A stretch of 64,000 nucleotides of DNA, from assembly GCA_945875585.1 (NCBI GenBank), contig CAMCLK010000025.1:1-64000 (forward strand), written 5' to 3'. Source of the stretch: Candidatus Kuenenia stuttgartensis. Lineage in GTDB: Bacteria > Planctomycetota > Planctomycetia > Gemmatales > Gemmataceae. Shown piece by piece: positions 44,319-53,652 of this stretch; within the stretch, counting starts at the first letter, position 1; every line of letters starts with the position of its first letter. The notes under the pieces are model-generated. The model was not told the DNA's origin, did not search any database, and saw only the letters and a program-made list of their open reading frames with translations. The position numbers were made by a program, and so were the translations under genes.

Positions 44319-47300
44319 ATGACCGTCTGCCTGCAGTCACACAGCTGGTGGTCGTTACTTGAAGGAGTAGCTTCGCCTGCGGCACTGGTGGCTGCGGCAC
44401 ACCGGCGGGGCGTGCGCACCCTAGCACTAACCGATACCAACAGCCTTCATGGCGCCATTGATTTTGTTGATGCTGCGCTAATGTCCGGGGTGCGTCCTGT
44501 TGTGGGCGTGACGCTGGCATCGGGCCCTGATCGACTGGTACTGCTGGCGTCGGACCCATCGGGCTGGAGCACACTCTGCCAGCTGGTGACGCGTATGCGG
44601 ATTGGCGGGCGCGCTCCCGGTGAACCGGTTATGGGCGTCGTTGAGGCGGTTGAGGCGTGCCATGCCGGAATCCACGTTCTGGTGCCACGCGCCGCATGGC
44701 TTGAGCGTCTGGCACCCATTCTGTCTGGCAGGGTGTGGGCTCATCTGATTCGTCCGGTTCCGCGCGGTGTGTTGCCGGGCGAAGAGCGGCGACTGCTCGA
44801 TACAGCGGAGCGCCTGCGCGTGCCTGTGGTGGCGGGAACAGGCGGTGTGTTGCTTACCCGGGAAGATCCGCATTGCCACAGGTTGGTTGAAGCTGTGGCG
44901 GCAGGTCGCATGATCGACCAAGTGGAATCGACACGGTGGAGTGCGGCCCACACGATCTTGAGTGGTGCCAGCCTGTTGGCTCGGTTTGCCGACATACCTC
45001 AGGCTGTGGCCAACCTGCACCGTCTGGCGGAAGGTCTGGGCGCAGGAATTATTCCCAACCGGCTGATCATGCCCCAACCGCGGCTTCCAGTGGGAGTATT
45101 GCCGGGTGCCTTGCTGAAGCATGTCTGCGAGCGCGCCATGGTAGCGCGCGGTATGGATGGGCGCGAGGATGCCCGGGCACGGCTCGTTCAGGAGTGTCAG
45201 ATCATTGGCCAGACGCGGCTGGATGGCTACTTTCTGGTGGTGCGATCGATTGCCAGGCATGCGCGTCGAATGGGGCACACACTGGCGTTGCGGGGCAGTG
45301 CTGGCAATTCCTTGGTGTGTTATTTGTTGGGCATTACTGATGTCGATCCGCTGCGGTTCGATTTGCCCCTAGCGCGCTTTCTGCACCCGGGTCGTGTGGA
45401 TTTGCCTGATATCGACCTCGATTTCGACTGGAAAGTGCGTGACGAGGCTATTGGGTGGGCGATTCGTCGCTTTGGCGAGCGAAACTGTGTGCGCATTAGT
45501 GCGTATCAGTATCTGCAGGGAAGGTCATCGTTTCGCGAGGCGTGCAAGTTGCATGGGCTCTCCGACGCCCAGATTGCCGCATTACCTACCGGTATGGATG
45601 AACGCGCTGCCGCTGCTCTGGAACATCCCGGGGATGGGCCCACCCGGCCACGCAACTTTCCGCTGGAACCTGAACGTTGGCCGCGTCTGGTGGCCGATGC
45701 GCGGCACCTGCTCGGTCGGCCACGCCACCTCTCTCTTCATCCGGGCGGTATTGTGTTATGTCCGGTCCCTATGGAAGAGCATGTTCCGCTCGAATGGTCG
45801 GATTTCGGTGGGCTGATGACCCAGCTCGACAAAGACGGTGTTGAACGCGTTGGTTTGGTCAAAATCGATCTTTTGGGAAATAGGGCGCTTGGTGCACTCG
45901 ACGAATCGGGAAAAATCCTCAGGCAGCAGGGAATGTTTCAGGCGCGCGTGCCTGAAAACGATCCGGCCACGCTCGATCTTGTCCGCCGGGGCGATACTCT
46001 TGGCGTGGTGCAACTGGAATCGCCTGCGATGAGGCATTTGCTCACGCAGATGCGCCCGCGTGGTGTGGACGACGTTATTGAATCGCTGGCGCTGGTGCGT
46101 CCCGCTGCTGCGGGGATTGGTGCCAAGGAGCGTTTTGTCCGCCGGCGCCGAGGCCTTGAACCTGTCGATGCAGTACCCGCACTTTTGCGGCGTATTCTTC
46201 CGGGTACGGATGGCATGATGGTGTTCGAAGACGATTCGCTGCGGATGATCCAGGGGCTGACCGGATGGGACGACGTTGCCGCCGACCGTTTCCGCAAGCG
46301 CGTGGCTAAGCATAGGAATTCAGATGAAGCAGAAGTCCTTTATGCTGAGTTCATGGAGGCGGTTGCCCGGAGCGGTTTGACAGCCAACGATGCCGAAACT
46401 GTTTGGCTTCAACTGGCCAAGTTCAACAAGTATTCGTTCTGCAAAAGCCATGCGGTGAGTTACGGGCTGATTGCTTGGCGTTCGGCATGGCTGAAAGCGC
46501 GGCATCCGGCAGCGTTTTGGGCTGGTGCCCTCAACAATAATGGTGGCTGCTATCCATCGTGGGTTTATGTCGAGGCAGCCCGGCGTGCTGGAGTGCCGAT
46601 TCTGCCTCCGTGCATTAACGACTCGGACGAAGGATTTGCGGTTCGCTCATCTGGTCTTCGTGTCGGTCTGGGGCGCATTGCCGGTCTGCCGGCCGAGTTT
46701 ATCGGCCGGTTGTTGGCAGAACGTTCTCGTTATGGATCGTATATGTCTTGTAGTGATCTGGAAAGTCGCCTTTCGCCTGGTCCGGAGACTGTTCGCTTGT
46801 TGGTGCGTGCCGGTGCTCTCGATTCTGTGAGCGTTGAACGGAGGGCGCTGCTTCTGGATGCGGCATGGCGTCAGAAGCTTGGCATGCGTGCCGGTGCTGT
46901 GGAGATGTTTCCCGATCAGTTAGGACCGGATTGGGCACCACCGCCAGCATCGTGGTTCGAGCGCACTGCCGATGCGTTTCGTTTGCTTGGTTTTACACCA
47001 GATTGTTCATTGCTTGACCTGTTTCGGCCATGGCTGCCACGCCTCGGAGCGCGTTTGCCGGCTCCGTTGGCCGATGCTGCCGATCTGCGGCAGATGGTTG
47101 GCCGGCGTGTCAGTGTTGTTGGCCTGTTTGCCACGGGGCGCGATACCCTTACAGCGCAAGGCCGCCCGATGCAGTTTGTCACGCTGGTCGATCGATCGGG
47201 TGAGGCGGATGTCAGTCTTTTTCCGGGCATGTGCGCGCCGGTGGCGCACATGCATCTTGGCCCTTGGCTGGCGACGGGAGTGGTGGAAAGCCAGTACGAT

Positions 47301-47396
47301 GCCATCACGCTGACAGCGCATTCGTTTCAGCCACTCAGGCGCCCGGGACTCGAAGGCAGTATCAACGCGGAGGGAATGTGCGCACTTGGAGCCTGA
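44319..47396 (+). CDS. dnaE2: Error-prone DNA polymerase III alpha-type subunit (DnaE2/ImuC-like)
   Basis: 1025 aa from ATG at 44319 with GGAGG 5 nt before it; the frame upstream to 44160 is excluded because it lacks a ribosome site. The catalytic palm is intact: LRGSAGNSLVCYLLGITDVD followed by RVDLPDIDLDFDWKVRD, with the three Asp. The PHP domain at the N-terminus is degenerate (LQSHSWWSLLEG and ALTDTNSLHG replace the metal-binding HxH and TDH), as is usual in DnaE2 rather than replicative DnaE. C-terminal OB fold: VSVVGLFATGRDTLTAQGRP. Length (1025) suits DnaE2. No imuA or imuB is adjacent. Role: translesion synthesis after DNA damage, consistent with the SOS-like box. Confidence 0.88.
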   Translation: MTVCLQSHSWWSLLEGVASPAALVAAAHRRGVRTLALTDTNSLHGAIDFVDAALMSGVRPVVGVTLASGPDRLVLLASDPSGWSTLCQLVTRMRIGGRAPGEPVMGVVEAVEACHAGIHVLVPRAAWLERLAPILSGRVWAHLIRPVPRGVLPGEERRLLDTAERLRVPVVAGTGGVLLTREDPHCHRLVEAVAAGRMIDQVESTRWSAAHTILSGASLLARFADIPQAVANLHRLAEGLGAGIIPNRLIMPQPRLPVGVLPGALLKHVCERAMVARGMDGREDARARLVQECQIIGQTRLDGYFLVVRSIARHARRMGHTLALRGSAGNSLVCYLLGITDVDPLRFDLPLARFLHPGRVDLPDIDLDFDWKVRDEAIGWAIRRFGERNCVRISAYQYLQGRSSFREACKLHGLSDAQIAALPTGMDERAAAALEHPGDGPTRPRNFPLEPERWPRLVADARHLLGRPRHLSLHPGGIVLCPVPMEEHVPLEWSDFGGLMTQLDKDGVERVGLVKIDLLGNRALGALDESGKILRQQGMFQARVPENDPATLDLVRRGDTLGVVQLESPAMRHLLTQMRPRGVDDVIESLALVRPAAAGIGAKERFVRRRRGLEPVDAVPALLRRILPGTDGMMVFEDDSLRMIQGLTGWDDVAADRFRKRVAKHRNSDEAEVLYAEFMEAVARSGLTANDAETVWLQLAKFNKYSFCKSHAVSYGLIAWRSAWLKARHPAAFWAGALNNNGGCYPSWVYVEAARRAGVPILPPCINDSDEGFAVRSSGLRVGLGRIAGLPAEFIGRLLAERSRYGSYMSCSDLESRLSPGPETVRLLVRAGALDSVSVERRALLLDAAWRQKLGMRAGAVEMFPDQLGPDWAPPPASWFERTADAFRLLGFTPDCSLLDLFRPWLPRLGARLPAPLADAADLRQMVGRRVSVVGLFATGRDTLTAQGRPMQFVTLVDRSGEADVSLFPGMCAPVAHMHLGPWLATGVVESQYDAITLTAHSFQPLRRPGLEGSINAEGMCALGA

Positions 47397-48583
47397 AAGC
47401 ACGGCTTGTTGTTCCAGTAGTGTCGCCACCCATCGTTGGCGGGGTGATCGACATTGCCGGTGAGCGAATTGTTGGTGTGCGTTCGGGTGGCTACGCCGAT
47501 GTCGATCTTGGCGATGCTGCCGTGGTTCCCGGACTGGTCAATGCCCATACGCACCTCGACCTGTCGGATTGCATTCAGCCCTTGCCCGTAGACGGTGGAT
47601 TTGCCGATTGGATCGGTTCTGTGATAAGGCATCGAAGACGTTCGGATGCCGATCCAGTTTCTGCCGTGAAACTGGGAATAGCAGAATTGATGGATACCGC
47701 CACAACACTTGTCGGCGATATAAGCGCTGACAGTGCGAGCGACGAGTTGCTGGAGCACGCGCCCATCGATGCGGTGGTCTACCGCGAAGTGATTGGGGTG
47801 AACGATGGGCGGGCAGAATCGTCGTGGAATGATTTTGCAAGGTGGTTAGCGGCCAGAACAACCAAGGCTCGGATATTGGCAGGCGTAAGCCCACATGCTC
47901 CCTACAGCACGCATCTGGAACTGATGTCGCGAACAGGTGCTTCTGGTCTCCCAAGTCAAATTCATTTTGCCGAGACACCCGAAGAGTTGCTCTTCTTGAA
48001 AGAGAGAAGTGGCCCGTTGGCAGAAATGCTGGCGAATTTGGGTGTGGGTGAAACCAGCGGCCTAGCAACAAGCTTTAATGAAATCCTAGAACGGATGCCG
48101 GGCGTGACTCTTGCCCATGCCAATTCTGTTTCGGAAGGGTTTTTGATAGCGCATTCCAGCCATCCGCTGGTTCATTGCCCGGCAACCCACACTTGGTTTG
48201 GCCGTAGCCCTTTTCCGCTAGCCCGCCTGCTTGCATCGGGCATGATCGTCGGCTTGGGTACCGACAGTCGGGCAAGCAGCCCGGAAATCAACATGGGTCA
48301 ACATCTGGGCCCGTTGCTGGATACACATCGAGACCTAAGCCCAGCTGAAGTTCTGGCATGCGGCACGCGCCACGGCGCGAAGGCATTGGGCCAAGAACGG
48401 GATCATGGGGCCATTGCGCCGGGAATGCTGGCTAATCTTGCGGTTGTGAGCCATTCCGAAAAAGGGGTAAGCGCATTGGAAGGGGTCATCTGGAATTTGG
48501 GGCACCCCCTCGGCGTACTTTGGCGGGGAGAATGGCGGAAAATCAATCGATTGGCGAATGCCAGCGTGACATGGCATGATTGA
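47378..48583 (+). CDS. Metal-dependent amidohydrolase (cytosine/aminodeoxyfutalosine deaminase-like)
   Basis: 401 aa from GTG at 47378, with GGAGG 4 nt upstream; it overlaps the polymerase stop by 19 nt. Motifs of the TIM-barrel amidohydrolases: VVPGLVNAHTHLDLSDC, QIHFAETPEEL, VTLAHANSVSEG and GLGTDSRASSPEI, the Zn ligands being HxH, H, H and D. The fold of the ssnA/guanine-deaminase/MqnX branch is likely; a futalosine-pathway deaminase is one possibility, but nothing in the sequence decides. Translationally close to dnaE2 with no apparent functional link. Confidence 0.85.
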   Translation: MRTWSLKARLVVPVVSPPIVGGVIDIAGERIVGVRSGGYADVDLGDAAVVPGLVNAHTHLDLSDCIQPLPVDGGFADWIGSVIRHRRRSDADPVSAVKLGIAELMDTATTLVGDISADSASDELLEHAPIDAVVYREVIGVNDGRAESSWNDFARWLAARTTKARILAGVSPHAPYSTHLELMSRTGASGLPSQIHFAETPEELLFLKERSGPLAEMLANLGVGETSGLATSFNEILERMPGVTLAHANSVSEGFLIAHSSHPLVHCPATHTWFGRSPFPLARLLASGMIVGLGTDSRASSPEINMGQHLGPLLDTHRDLSPAEVLACGTRHGAKALGQERDHGAIAPGMLANLAVVSHSEKGVSALEGVIWNLGHPLGVLWRGEWRKINRLANASVTWHD

Positions 48584-48659
48584 TGGATCAGAATAGAACT
48601 ACAGTATTTCTGGCCGGTAATCCATCCGGGTGGTATGTCGGCCGATCGAGAACACGCTC

Positions 48660-50243
48660 ATGCGCCTGGGACATCTTGCTTTCGTCCTTCACGCCCATCT
48701 TCCTTTCGTGCGCCATCCAGAGCATCCGGAATTTCTGGAAGAAGATTGGCTGTTTGAGGCACTGACCGAAACCTACCTACCACTGATCCAGATGTTGGAA
48801 GATTTGGAACGGGACAGCGTGGACTGGCATCTGACGATGTCCGTGACACCCACTTTGGCTGCCATGCTGTCTGATCCGCTACTGCAAGACCGCTACCAGA
48901 CACGGTTGAAGCGTTTGGTGGAACTGGCGGGAAAGGAACTGGAGCGAACGCGCTGGGAACCCGAGTTCCACCATGTAGCGCGCATGTACTTGGAACGATT
49001 CACCCAATGTCAGGCTCTATACGAACGGTTGGGCCGCAATCCGATTGCTGGATTGAAAAAGCTGAAAAAAAGCGGCCGGCTCGAACTCATTGGTTGCGCA
49101 GCCACCCATGGTTACCTGCCGCTGCTTTCCCCGAGTCGCAAGGCTCAGGTGGCCCAGGTGGAAATTGGTTGCCGCGAGTTCGAACGTCATTTTGGATTTC
49201 GTCCTAAAGGCATGTGGCTTCCCGAATGTGGTTACACCCCTGGTGCGGACCAGATTTTGCAGGAATGTGGCGTCGATTACTTTTTTGTAGATACCCATGG
49301 TATTTTGCTGGCTGAACCGAAACCGCGGTTTGGCGCCTATGCCCCCATCCGCTGCCCAGAGACGAATGTGGTGGCCTTTGGCCGGGATCAGGAATCGAGC
49401 CGGCAGGTTTGGAGCAAAGTGGAAGGGTATCCGGGCGATCCGTGGTACCGTGATTTTTACCGCGATGTGGGCTACGATTTAGATTACGAATATATTCGAC
49501 CGTATTTGAATCCGTTTGGTGAGCGTGGTGCTGTCGGGGTGAAGTATTACCGCATCACCGGTGCTGGTGACACAAAGCTGCCATACGACCCAGGCATGGC
49601 ACGCGTACGCGCCGCGGAGCACGCGGCCAACTTCCTGTTCAACCGAGAGAAGCAGGCGGAATGGGTTGCCGGTTCCATGGACGGCGTCGCGCCACTGCTA
49701 CTTGCCCCATACGATGCCGAGCTATTTGGCCACTGGTGGTACGAAGGTCCCATCTGGTTGGAAGAAGTGTTCCGACAGGCGGCGCTTCGTCCACAGGGTG
49801 TGGTTTTGACCACTCCGTCGCGGTATCTCGAATCAGCGGCACATGTGCAGGTGGCATCGCCATCGTTTTCTTCATGGGGCGATGGCGGTTACAGCTCTTT
49901 TTGGCTGAACGGGACCAACGACTGGATTTACCCGCACCTTCATGAAATGGCTTGGCGCATGGAAGAACTGGCGCGCGATTTTCCCGAACCCACGGCGCTG
50001 GTTCGCCGCGCCCTCAATCAGGCGGCGCGCGAATTACTTCTTGGCCAATCGAGTGACTGGGCATTTTCCATGACAACAGGCGCGCACGCTGAATATGCGG
50101 TGGCGCGTATCCGAAGCCATGTCGTGGCATTTCTCGACCTAGACCGGCAGATCAGGTCGGGTGACGTGAATACGGATTGGCTTGCCGATCTGGAATCTCG
50201 CAACAACCTTTTCCCCGACATCGACTATCAAATATACAGTTGA
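48660..50243 (+). CDS. GH57 1,4-alpha-glucan branching enzyme-like protein with DUF1957
   Basis: 527 aa from ATG at 48660. GH57 catalytic regions: GHLAFVLHAHLPFVRH at the N-terminus, catalytic Glu in MWLPECGYTPGADQIL, and catalytic Asp in APYDAELFGHWWYEGP. The C-terminal ~110 residues (EELARDFPEPTALVRRALNQ, ARELLLGQSSDWAF) are the helical DUF1957/branching-enzyme cap. It would make alpha-1,6 branches in glycogen-type polymers. No other glycogen genes are adjacent. It ends 12 nt from the converging cytochrome gene. Confidence 0.92.
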   Translation: MRLGHLAFVLHAHLPFVRHPEHPEFLEEDWLFEALTETYLPLIQMLEDLERDSVDWHLTMSVTPTLAAMLSDPLLQDRYQTRLKRLVELAGKELERTRWEPEFHHVARMYLERFTQCQALYERLGRNPIAGLKKLKKSGRLELIGCAATHGYLPLLSPSRKAQVAQVEIGCREFERHFGFRPKGMWLPECGYTPGADQILQECGVDYFFVDTHGILLAEPKPRFGAYAPIRCPETNVVAFGRDQESSRQVWSKVEGYPGDPWYRDFYRDVGYDLDYEYIRPYLNPFGERGAVGVKYYRITGAGDTKLPYDPGMARVRAAEHAANFLFNREKQAEWVAGSMDGVAPLLLAPYDAELFGHWWYEGPIWLEEVFRQAALRPQGVVLTTPSRYLESAAHVQVASPSFSSWGDGGYSSFWLNGTNDWIYPHLHEMAWRMEELARDFPEPTALVRRALNQAARELLLGQSSDWAFSMTTGAHAEYAVARIRSHVVAFLDLDRQIRSGDVNTDWLADLESRNNLFPDIDYQIYS

Positions 50244-50255
50244 ATTGTCGATGAC

Positions 50256-51581
50256 TTAAAATGTTTTCAAGTACTCAATCAAGTCGAGTACTTCAGAATC
50301 GGAGAGGTGGTCGCCAAACAGGTGTCCGCTATTGCCTCTCCCTTTAAGTGTGGTGTCATACACCTTGCGTTTTTCGTGCGCCTCGGCACGATTCGCCGTT
50401 TCGGCATCGACATCGCGGGTTTTCCAGCCGACCTTTTCCCAGTCGTAGGCGTCAGCATCCGTGTTGTAAGACCTTGTGAATCGAGTGGGCCTTTTGTCCG
50501 ATCTCAGCAGATGCCACAGCGTGGGTACGGAACCGTTGTGCAAGTAGGGCGCAGTCGCCCATATGCCATCTAATGGCGGAGCCTGATATCCCCCAGTTCT
50601 GCGCGCCTTGAGTCCGGGGTTAGCTGCGTCTGTCGATTCGTTACTAAACCAGCTGCTGTTGTAAAAGTTCCCAAATTCCTGGCTAATTCCCAAATAACGT
50701 GTCGTGTCGGTTCCCACCGTTTCGAGAGGAATGACTTTCCCGGGGTAAGGACTGTTTTCGCCCGGCCCGCCATGACATTTGAAGCAAGAGGTTTCGTAAA
50801 CTTTGCTCCCCCGTTCCGCCATCGCCTTGTTGATGTCTCGGGGGAAGGGTGGAGATTTCACAGAAAGGATATAAGCGCGTATATCTGCAAATGTTGTTTC
50901 TTCTTCCGAAAATCGACCGGGTCCGTTGAGCGGGTGCATCATGAATTGCATGATGCTCCGCACGGATCGGCTATCAGCTTCAGCTGTCGCGTACATCCAT
51001 TTTTTTCGCTTGAGCAACCACCATGCTGGAACATCTTCACACATGGAGTCGTTAAGGCCGAGATTGCGCCATGTGAACGTCAAATTAAGCGAAGTATCGC
51101 GGAACCCAGAAAGGTAGACCGATGTAGCTCCCGCTTCATTGGTGCCCCGTGTGTTGCACATGGTGTAAGGCGGTTTCACTCGGTCTACGAAACGTCCGGA
51201 TAGCTCTTCAAACAAAGCTTGTAGGTCGAGTGCCGTATTTCCCAATCCAACAATGCTTTGCCCCATCAGGCTCCCGCCATGGCATGTCATGCAGTCGAGG
51301 CATACTCCAGGTGTTCCAAAGGGCATGGGAGACGGGCGGAGGCCCATGGGTAAGTTGTCGTTGGGATAAGGGGCCAGAGCCAAGCCGTACCGTTCACGGA
51401 AGCGAGCAGGAAAATCTACAGGTTTTTCGTTCAAACCCCATCGACGCCAAGCTTCATTGACAACTGTGCGCGGAAATTGGCCCGGCGCAAAAGCCCGTGT
51501 AGTAAGGCTCGTGTAACCCCGCTCCGCAGAGGGAGGTTCAGCGCTGAAGACGAGAAACATAAGGGTGCAAGCAACAGTCAT
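50256..51581 (-). CDS. Exported di-heme cytochrome c, peroxidase/RoxA-like
   Basis: 441 aa with a short signal peptide (MTVACTLMFLVFSAEPPSA). Two heme c sites: CMTCHGG near residue 95 (within PGVCLDCMTCHGGSLMGQ) and CFKCHGG near residue 270. C-terminal YQAPPLDGIWATAPYLHNGS then VPTLWHLL is typical of di-heme cytochrome c peroxidase and RoxA/LatA-type oxygenase relatives. It is periplasmic. Whether it is a peroxidase, oxygenase or electron carrier cannot be told; the distal-heme ligand residues were not identified. Confidence 0.88.
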   Translation of the reverse strand: MTVACTLMFLVFSAEPPSAERGYTSLTTRAFAPGQFPRTVVNEAWRRWGLNEKPVDFPARFRERYGLALAPYPNDNLPMGLRPSPMPFGTPGVCLDCMTCHGGSLMGQSIVGLGNTALDLQALFEELSGRFVDRVKPPYTMCNTRGTNEAGATSVYLSGFRDTSLNLTFTWRNLGLNDSMCEDVPAWWLLKRKKWMYATAEADSRSVRSIMQFMMHPLNGPGRFSEEETTFADIRAYILSVKSPPFPRDINKAMAERGSKVYETSCFKCHGGPGENSPYPGKVIPLETVGTDTTRYLGISQEFGNFYNSSWFSNESTDAANPGLKARRTGGYQAPPLDGIWATAPYLHNGSVPTLWHLLRSDKRPTRFTRSYNTDADAYDWEKVGWKTRDVDAETANRAEAHEKRKVYDTTLKGRGNSGHLFGDHLSDSEVLDLIEYLKTF

Positions 51582-51683
51582 TCTGGAAATCCCGTGGAAC
51601 TGCTCTCGACGGCTACACTCATGTTAAGGTCGAAAGCTATTGCTGGGTTGCCATTTCAAAGGGCTGAAGGGATTGAGTTGATC

Positions 51684-51995
51684 ATGGGAATGACCTGGAC
51701 CGTTATGCACCGGGGAAAAATTGATACGGCCAGTGTGATTGCCGGGTTGCAGGATCCGTGGCAGCTCCGCCTTGTCGATGGTTTACCCGCATTTCCCAAC
51801 GAGTCAGTGCCGGAGGAATTCCAAGAAATTCGATTGGCACTGAACGGGTGCATGGTGACGTTAATTGCAGGGGAATCAGGATTGAAGCTTGTCACGTGGT
51901 CATCAATCGACCCTATGTTTAAGCAAGCCGTAGATCGTCTGGCGGAAGGTTTGGCCTCTGCTGGCGATGGTTCTGTGGCTGCACCTTCTGAATGA
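51684..51995 (+). CDS. Small conserved-looking protein of unknown function
   Basis: 103 aa from ATG at 51684 (ATG 51690 is equally likely; an in-frame ATG at 51621 and a longer frame to 51477 run over the divergent cytochrome gene). It reads MGMTWTVMHRGKIDTASVIA, GLQDPWQLRLVDGLPAFPNE, and further LNGCMVTLIAGESGLKLVTW. No family is recognised with confidence; it is compact, without signal or membrane segment. Divergent from the di-heme cytochrome and convergent with the exported protein downstream (5-nt gap). Confidence 0.6.
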   Translation: MGMTWTVMHRGKIDTASVIAGLQDPWQLRLVDGLPAFPNESVPEEFQEIRLALNGCMVTLIAGESGLKLVTWSSIDPMFKQAVDRLAEGLASAGDGSVAAPSE

Positions 51996-52000
51996 TCGCA

Positions 52001-52648
52001 CTAAGGTTGCGCCGCTTGAGATTTACCCGCAATGATCAGGCGCAGGTAAAGTATTGTCTGCTTCTGTTCTGCTACAGCTGGTATTTCCAATGAAACAGCC
52101 CAGCAATTAGCTTCCAGTTTTTGTATTCCACGACCGTTATTTTTGCGGCCTTCCAGAACTGGCAACACTGCGGGATGTTTTGAGGTCACAGACATTGACT
52201 GTTTGAAGAGCACATCTTGTGACGGAACTGTACCGGGTTCAGTTCCCATGGGAACCAGCAACGCAAAGTGTCTGCTCGGCGCAGTGTCTGCGTGGTCATC
52301 AGTGACCGGTTGCAAGGCGTAGCGCAGGGCATAGCTACCTGCCGGAACGGTCTGGTTACGAAAATCAGTCCACGCCTTGTCGAAATTAATGCACCCCAAA
52401 AGGCTGCCGATCGTCAAGCACTCAGGTGTTAGGCCATTGGCCAATTGTTCATTTTCTGCAGTAACCCTAAGAGATCGAACGGGATGGAGCACAATACGTT
52501 GTTGGCCACTTGTACTGACGGCAATGCCATCAGGCATGAGTGCGTCGCGCCATTGTTTAGAGATTTCAGCGGATAAAGGCTCAGAATCCTTCAGGACCAT
52601 TGGGTCCATGAAGTGGATGCACAGAAGTGTGGCAAGAAACGCAATCAT
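52001..52648 (-). CDS. Small exported protein of unknown function coupled to rsmH
   Basis: 215 aa; a short hydrophobic start (MIAFLATLLCIHFMDPM) suggests export. The body is beta-rich and Gln/Pro-containing with no recognised domain; a passage AGSYALRYALQPVTDDHADT and HFALLVPMGTEPGTVP hints at proteins of the DUF2911-like kind, but this is weak. Its start overlaps the rsmH stop (ATGA), so it is translationally coupled, though a functional link is not obvious. Confidence 0.6.
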   Translation of the reverse strand: MIAFLATLLCIHFMDPMVLKDSEPLSAEISKQWRDALMPDGIAVSTSGQQRIVLHPVRSLRVTAENEQLANGLTPECLTIGSLLGCINFDKAWTDFRNQTVPAGSYALRYALQPVTDDHADTAPSRHFALLVPMGTEPGTVPSQDVLFKQSMSVTSKHPAVLPVLEGRKNNGRGIQKLEANCWAVSLEIPAVAEQKQTILYLRLIIAGKSQAAQP

Positions 52649-53625
52649 GTTTCTGGTTCCAAATTCGCGGGTTTGCGGGCCCAGCGTAATTTGGCGGATC
52701 GACTTCTGGGATTTCCCTTTTTTTCGTAGTCCGTTGGAACCATTGGTTCTTCAGAAATGGCGTCGTACTGGCCGGTACGCAATCCATCTTTGAATGCTTG
52801 CTTGATCAGTCGATCTTCACCGGAGTGAAAGCTGATGATGCATGCTGTGCCTCCCGGTGCCAATACGTCTGGCATGGTGCGCAGCAGGTGCTTCAAGTTC
52901 GAAATTTCCCGGTTAACCAATAATCGCAGTGTTTGGAATAAGCGCGCTGCTGGATGGGTAACCCAAGCTTGCCCCTGCCTCAGACGCCATGATGTGCCGG
53001 GCGGGGCCAGCGCTTCCTCGCAAAAATTAGCAAGTTGCGTTGTTGAAAAGAATGGAGTCGTTTGGCGAGCAGCCACGATTGCGCGCGCCAGATGACGTGC
53101 GCGCGGTTCATCGGCAAGTTCAATCATCGATTCTGCCAAAGTGTTTTCATCAATTTTCGCAAGGATCTCACGTGCTGTTTCGCCACGGGAGCGGTCCATT
53201 CGCATGTCGAGCGGGCCGTCACGCCTGTAAGAAAAACCACGGTCTGCATCGTCGATTTGCATGCTAGAGACGCCAAGATCGGCCAACAAACCATCGACAC
53301 CCAACAAGCCGTGTTCACCCAATACCTGTGGGAGGCCAGCAAAATTGCCTTGGCTGGAAATGAGCTTCGTTCCCGTAGCAGGTAACTCTTCAAGAGTGCG
53401 TGCCAGTTCGCTGCCGTCCAGGTCCATAACAATCATTGTTCCGGTACCGGCCATGCGGTCGATGATGGCGCGGGTATGTCCGCCATGTCCCAATGTGACA
53501 TCAGCAATCACTTTGCCTGCTGCTGGTTGGAGGTGGTCGAGAACTTCGCGCAGAAGCACAGGTACGTGCGCGCCATTTGGAGTAGAACGCCCATCCCGAG
53601 ACTGGTTCCTGAATCGATTGGCCAT
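52645..53625 (-). CDS. rsmH: 16S rRNA (cytosine(1402)-N(4))-methyltransferase
   Basis: 326 aa. N-terminal HVPVLLREVLDHL, SAM site VIADVTLGHGGHTRAIIDRM, LADLGVSSMQIDDADRGFSY and GPLDMRMDRSRGETAREIL are diagnostic. C-terminal RSRSAKLRWARKP is typical. It methylates C1402 in the ribosomal P-site. In most bacteria rsmH (mraW) sits in the mraZ-ftsL-mur division cluster; here there are no mur or fts genes, as expected for planctomycetes with a dispersed cluster. Divergent from the HAD phosphatase gene across 27 bp. Confidence 0.96.
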   Translation of the reverse strand: MANRFRNQSRDGRSTPNGAHVPVLLREVLDHLQPAAGKVIADVTLGHGGHTRAIIDRMAGTGTMIVMDLDGSELARTLEELPATGTKLISSQGNFAGLPQVLGEHGLLGVDGLLADLGVSSMQIDDADRGFSYRRDGPLDMRMDRSRGETAREILAKIDENTLAESMIELADEPRARHLARAIVAARQTTPFFSTTQLANFCEEALAPPGTSWRLRQGQAWVTHPAARLFQTLRLLVNREISNLKHLLRTMPDVLAPGGTACIISFHSGEDRLIKQAFKDGLRTGQYDAISEEPMVPTDYEKKGNPRSRSAKLRWARKPANLEPET

Positions 53626-53652
53626 AAAACTAACTGCCCACGAGAATCAAAG

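Noticed and set aside
44478..45278. 266-aa open frame on the minus strand
   Set aside because: Antisense to dnaE2, which has conserved catalytic motifs in the same interval.
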